Source: Fomes fomentarius (Eukaryota > Basidiomycota > Agaricomycetes > Polyporales > Polyporaceae). From it: DNA of 64,000 nt. Position numbers and translations under genes: made by a program. The notes beneath the pieces were generated by a model. The model ran no database searches and had not been told where the DNA came from. It was given only the letters and a program-made list of their open reading frames with translations. Every line of letters begins with the position of its first letter. Position 1 is the stretch's first letter. Below are positions 59,002 to 64,000 of the stretch, one piece after another. The stretch lies in NCBI GenBank assembly GCA_022606135.1, contig JABYQN010000012.1, positions 682,001 through 746,000 on the forward strand, read 5' to 3'.

Positions 59002-62000
59002 AAGGATTCTCGCTGGGGCGGCATGCCACTTGCCGTCCTTGGCCTGGTCCTCATCTCATCACTGTGCGCCCTCCGTCTCGACGCCGGTCCTCTTGTTTCC
59101 ACCATATCTATATCTATTGCTTCAGACTGCATTCACCACAATCCTCCTATGTCTTGCTCACCCTCATCCTCACCCCCACCCTCCCTCTCTATCCCGTAAT
59201 TTCCTCCTTCTCCTTCTCCGTGCTATGTGCTATGACTTGTCGCCCGGCGTGGCTGTGGGTGTCAATCTCGGTTTCTGTAGTATACTCTTAAGTATATCCG
59301 CTAGCGACGCTCTGTAGTTTTTGGGACTGTCCTTCTGCGCTGTGAGATTGTGTATTTGTACGGATATTACTATGTATACGGCTGCCAGACGCATATCTGT
59401 AGTACGTGCTTGGTGTTCCCTCGATCGTTGGCGATTGTCCTCGGACTGAGCCGAGCTTCGACGACGCGATGGATGTCGGTCAATGAGAGTCGGTGTGACA
59501 GTGGGTTCGTTGGGCCTCTGCTGACTGAACTCACATTGCGTACAGACCTGGCCAAGGGTCTATATTGAAGAGTGCTTCCGACTGAAGCACTTACGTAGTC
59601 ACCAACTATGTAGTCCACAAAGCTTTGGCGTTCGGTAGCAGGGAATCAAATGGAAGTTGGTGACATAGATTTTACGTGATAGGGCACAACAGCCCGGGCA
59701 TGTATGGCTTCCCGGCGATTCAGTGAGAGGCGGGAACTTGGTAGATCGAAGTGATTTCATTAACTGATCTTTAATGGTGCCAGGCACAATTCGACTTGCT
59801 AAACGTTGGTACATGCCTTGGCAGGGGTCTTCTCTCTCGCCTTGCGGGATGACATAGTACATAACGTTTCGAGGGGACGTTGGAGGGGCGTCATCCTCGT
59901 TATTAGTTATCCCCGATGTATCTCAGCGCTGCTAACGCTGACCTGAGTGGATGGAAAGTTATCCTTCCTCACAGCGGTCGTGCATGAGCTTCATCAGTCT
60001 CTACCGCGCACCGCGAACCTGAACGTTGTAACTTGGCAAGAGCCTGCTGAGAGCCTCTACAGATCGTGCTCGAGGTCACCGCGTCGCGAGTCGCCACTGG
60101 CAGTTCTGAGTCTCTGACATCCTGTATGAAGTATCGTGTATCGGCTAGCCGGCTGTTAGTACTACGATACCATCTGTCCGTATCATGAATATTGTGCCGC
60201 GAAACGCCAGTCCATGAGTAAGTATGTGACATCTTCTGACGCACCGATGATGTCGCCGCCGGCCGGGCGCGGATAAACTATGTGCATAATGCATAATGCA
60301 TAATGCGACAACACAAACTTGTGGCTCTCCTGGTAGATTTCAAGTTCCCGTGCGGTCCGCAGTGACTGACCTGTGCAAGGCCTGTGTGCGGCAGATGATA
60401 GCCTGCGGAGTCGACCATGGTGGAGAACATTTGCGCTGGGATGCAAGTGAGGGGGGTGCTGGTGGCACTCGTTGGTTTTGCTGATCGCTCGGAGGTCGGA
60501 GCAAGGTCGGAAGCAGAGCAAAAGAAGAATCAAGATGCGAGAATTTCCATCGCAGTTCTCTGCCGTCAACATATTTTGCTCACCTTGTGGGCGTCGTGTT
60601 CCCCCTATCAACGGATGTCGTAAGTCCATGTTGTCATGCGGCCCCGCACTGACGTCCACGTCTGTTATCTGTATGTACTTATCGTCCCTACGACAATTTC
60701 TGTGTCGCGCTGGCAGGGCGGACTCACTGTGAGTGGAAGCTCTTCGGCAGGAGCCTTGTAAATTTGGAGTCAGGAGGCGTACGTAAAGTCACCGGAACGG
60801 GATGCGCCCGCGCGCGCGGAGTGCTCGCACTGCCGCACTGGGAGGAGCACTTGGCGCACGAGATACGAGATGGAGTGATGAGATCCTGCATCTCTTGGTC
60901 TTGTCTACAAATTTGAAGGGCGATCCGTGGGGCTGCAACTGCCTAAAGGCTATGCTGACTTTCGTATTTGGCAATACTTCTCCTGAGGCGTGATAGGGAG
61001 AACAATTCATAGTCCGGCTATACCTGCACTCCGGCTGCTTCAATCGTGTGCATGATCTCACCTTCACTGAACCAAAGTACTCAGACGGACAGAACTGCAG
61101 CACTTGCATTGGTGTTCGCAGCGCATAGCTACCTGAGATTTGCAATCAGTGAGCGCATTCGATCAGACTTGCGTGGGTTCCAGGACGTACATACGAAGAT
61201 ATCCATCTCCGCCGTCAGAGGCTCGCTGCTCATCGAGATCCAAAGGACCCCGACCACTGCGACTCAGTGGGATGTAGATTAACTTCGTTGAGTGGGCATA
61301 GTATGCCATCCTCCCCTATTGCGCACCGTACGTTAGATTTACTGGCACTAAGGCTAATCGAATGTGCAACGTAGGCAAGGATTGAGAAAAAGTATCATAA
61401 TTACCAAGCTGTGGAGAAGTGCGGGCGCTTGACTTTCCTTTCTAGGATGAACTTCACCGTCCCCATATACTACTCTTACTCAACATATATACCATCTGAA
61501 CTTATACTTATTTCTCATTCTATTATTGATGATTGATCAATCATGTCTTCCATGGTGGCCGGGGGCGAAAATGCCTCATTGGCACCTGGGTCTGCAGAAT
61601 AGAGGGCGCCACATGCGTATGTACATACGTGATCGACTCGGAATGACGGCGAGTGCGCTTCTGATTCGATACTAGTTGCATCTCACCTCCTCCCACCATT
61701 TATTGCATACAACAGTCGATAAATGGCTTCATGTGGCTTGCCTGTCAGGGTTTGCACCAAGCGAAATAACTGATGGCGGTAGCGTAGGCTGCGTAGCGAA
61801 TGCCCCTGACCACTGACCAGCTGAGGATGGGGAATGCGGCGTTCCAGACGATTGAGTGCGTGACCCTGTGCTGTCCATACAGGGGAGTGTGAGAGAAGCC
61901 GGCGGATGGACGGAGATGGGCAAGCGCGGTGGCGCTCAGACCGTTGCGCCCCTCGATCGTAGGGCCCGTCAACGACAAAGAGACCGAGCGTGTTGTGTTG

Positions 62001-62420
62001 ACTGAGCGCGGGGGTGGCTGACGGGGCACTGGCCGTGGTGGGCGTGCGCTGAGGCATCGCCTGGCATGGCATTAACCCCGTTTCTGGACAGGGATTCTGT
62101 TCGCGAGGGGCGGGGAATTCCATATAGGCTCGTGCAATCTCTGGCCGATCTGCATCCGGTCGGGTCTGGGTGTCATATGGCCCTGCAATGCACTCGAAAT
62201 ATGAAACTTGGCGACTGGAAACTTTGACTCTCTCTCTCCTGACTTACTTACATATACACTCCCGTGAGAGCGCGCGGGAAGCCATCACTCAACTGCTCTC
62301 GGTAACTGCCCGTCTTCTAAAGCTTGCCTCCCTCCCCCGACGCCAATCTCCCGCTCCCCCTCTCCACGCTCCCCCACCGTGCCGTCCCACACCCACACTG
62401 CCGTCACCTCGAACCCCGCG
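59002..62420. other. large gene-poor interval
   Basis: About 3.4 kb without a supportable gene, the longest such gap in the window. Open frames are short and lack family character. A small tandem repeat of GCATAAT (three units, about 60284-60305) is the only repeat noticed. It could hold an unrecognised non-coding RNA, a decayed element or small unannotated genes. Confidence 0.3.
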
Positions 62421-64000
62421 ATGGGTGTCAAACGCTCCGTCGACGAGGACCCGCTCTCGCGCCTTCTCGCGCCCCCGCCAAACGAGACAGCCCAGGAGAG
62501 GGAGATTCGCTTGCGGCTCGAGGCTGAGGCCCGCCTCACCAGCGACAGGATAGATGAGCAGCTCAAGGCGGAGCGCGCTGCACTCAAGAAGAGCAGGCCG
62601 GTCAAGGTTCTTCTGCTTGGCCAGAGCGAAAGTGGTGCGTACACGCGTTGGCTCCAGGGTCGAATGTCAGTGTGACGCCTTGTCGTATCTCCAGGAAAGT
62701 CGACGACGCTCAAAAGTGAGTCTTCGGTTTTTGTCACAGCACACTCGTCCTGCACTGTGATACTGCGTGCCTGTGGGTGTACGTGGGTGAGCGAGCCCTT
62801 GGTCGCGTCCCGCTATACGGTCCTAGCGATAGAGGACGCCAGCGGCCCTGCTGACTCCGAGCGCCTCGCCATATGCACCCATTGCCCGCCCTACCCAACG
62901 CCGCAGCACAGACAGTGCCTAGGCCAGGCGCATGCAGCCCCATCCACACCCTCCTTCGAGGCGCGTGCTGCCGTAAACCGCGATGGATGCGGCGGGTGCG
63001 CGGATATGGCAAGCAGCATTCCTAACCCCAGATCACGCATGAGCGGTTTGGCGCGCAATGCTTGATTCGAATTCCGCACAGCAAATGCACGTCACAGGGG
63101 CAGGACTAACGGAATTTCCATAGACTTCCAGCTCGCGTACTGTCAGGACCAGTGGGAGGCCGAACGCGCGTCGTGGTGCATGGTCATCCAGCTCAACCTC
63201 GTCCGCGGCATCAACACCATCCTCGACATCCTCTCGGAGGAGATGGTTGGCGTGCCTACCCCTCCCGCCGCGGACTCGGATGTGAGCGACGATGAGGAGG
63301 GACGGTTCTCGCCTGCTCCGGGCAACCCACACTTCTCGGGCAAGCACCGTCTGCTCAAGCTGCGTCTCGCTCCGCTACGAACTGTTCAGCGCGACCTCGA
63401 GGTGCGGATCGGCGTCCAGGCCGGCGCAGACTTCAATGACACCATGAGCTCACCCCCGGGCTCACCGGTGCTCGGCGGAGGCCAGCGGAAGCAAGAGTTC
63501 TTCGTCCGTTCTGCCACAAATTGGAAACACATCCGCAACGACAGCGAGGGCATGGGACGGAAATCGAAGGATGTGCAGACGCGCGAGACCGCGGACATCC
63601 TCGCTGGGTGCGCAGAGGACATGAAGGCGATCTGGGAGGACCCCGCGGTTCGCGACATGCTCCTTCGGAAGGGGATTCGCATGGAGGCGACGCCAGGATT
63701 GTCCGTCTGTCTTCGCTTACACCTCCCGTGAGATGTGCTGACGCGCTTGCAGCTTCTTGAACGATATCTACCGAATTGCCTCCCGGGACTACCAGCCTAG
63801 TGATGACGACGTCGTTCGGGCGCGATTACGGACGCTGGGCGTGCAAGAGTACAAGATCCGCTTTACTAAGGGTGAGCAGCGTGCATGCTCATCCCAACCC
63901 TCGCACTCGCTCACATTCATCTCTGTTAGGTCCTGCATCAGGTTCAGAATGGTGTATATACGACGTCGGCGGGTCTCGAACACAACGCATCGCGTGGTAT
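62421..64000 (+). CDS. heterotrimeric G-protein alpha subunit, atypical enlarged basidiomycete type (partial)
   Basis: This protein binds GTP downstream of seven-helix receptors. Exons seen: 62421-62634, 62695-62715, 63124-63700, 63753-63871, 63930 to the window end; the 3' part is cut off. The P-loop reads LLLGQSESGKSTTLK (canonical GAGESGKST), split by a 21-nt exon and a 408-bp intron. The helical domain contains an extra acidic, Ser/Pro-rich stretch of roughly 100 residues (SDVSDDEEGRFSPAPG through SSPPGSPVLGGG). Switch I has RARLRTLGVQEYKI. Switch II reads YDVGGSRTQRIAW, with Ser326 where most G-alphas have the catalytic Gln. The N-terminus (MGVKRSVDEDPLSR) has Gly2, a possible N-myristoylation site, but no Cys3. 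The donor at 63701 (GTCCGT) is weak but keeps frame. Confidence 0.88.

Noticed and set aside
61683..62123. 146-codon minus-strand open frame in the 3.4-kb gap
   Set aside because: Composition and lack of any recognisable motif or splice structure make it a likely chance frame.

Overview
The window is fungal nuclear DNA. Almost every gene is split by short GT-AG introns, mostly 50-70 bp, and several carry exons of only 10-21 nt. The gene set (AKR1, NST1, a Neo1-type flippase, CBF1, a basidiomycete-type enlarged G-alpha, secreted oxalate decarboxylase, GH79 and GH16 enzymes, F-box proteins) points to an Agaricomycete basidiomycete, probably a saprotroph or wood decayer. No prokaryotic operons, CRISPR arrays or complete transposons were seen. 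Exon boundaries below were worked out by hand from splice signals, reading phase and remembered family sequence; no search was run.

Layout: 1-260 holds a broken C-terminal piece of a proline-iminopeptidase-like gene (-). 721-3373 is the palmitoyltransferase AKR1 (+). 3852-5786 is a bicupin oxalate decarboxylase (-). 7356-9035 is elongation factor 1B-gamma (+), with a C/D-box snoRNA in its second intron. 10177-12861 is GH79 paralogue 1 (+). 13985-14837 is a frameshifted F-box-like gene (+). 15804-16902 is a C2H2 zinc-finger protein (+). 17365-23875 holds GH79 paralogues 2 and 3 in tandem (-). 26001-30290 is NST1 (+). 30478-34961 is a Neo1-type P4-ATPase (-). 35361-36227 is an unknown protein (-). 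36976-39588 is GH79 paralogue 4 (-). 40267-42262 is a secreted glycosidase-like protein (-). 42840-43330 holds two more copies of the snoRNA. 43526-45125 is an F-box/LRR-like protein (-). 45267-45349 is an intron-containing tRNA-Ala. 46425-47549 is a small GPI-anchored Ser/Thr-rich protein (+). 48272-50640 is a helical-repeat plus F-box protein (+, frameshifted). 51013-54584 is a tandem pair of old yellow enzymes (+). 54839-56418 is a GPI-anchored GH16 enzyme (-). 57474-59001 is CBF1 (+). 62421-64000 is the 5' part of an atypical G-alpha (+).

Themes: the region is rich in secreted or cell-surface carbohydrate-active proteins (four GH79, one GH16, one unclassified glycosidase-like protein, oxalate decarboxylase, a GPI-anchored protein). 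These are interspersed with conserved housekeeping genes for trafficking, lipid asymmetry and translation. The most striking non-protein feature is the snoRNA family. Its guide matches the peptidyl-transferase-centre loop of 25S rRNA and predicts the same methylated G as yeast snR38. One copy sits in an intron of the EF1-gamma gene, the same host gene as yeast snR38 (TEF4). Two extra copies lie in a stretch with no protein gene, possibly a non-coding host transcript.

Three genes (oxalate decarboxylase and two F-box-type genes) lose their family reading frame at runs of five or six C. One missing base in each run would repair it, so these may be assembly errors as easily as true mutations.
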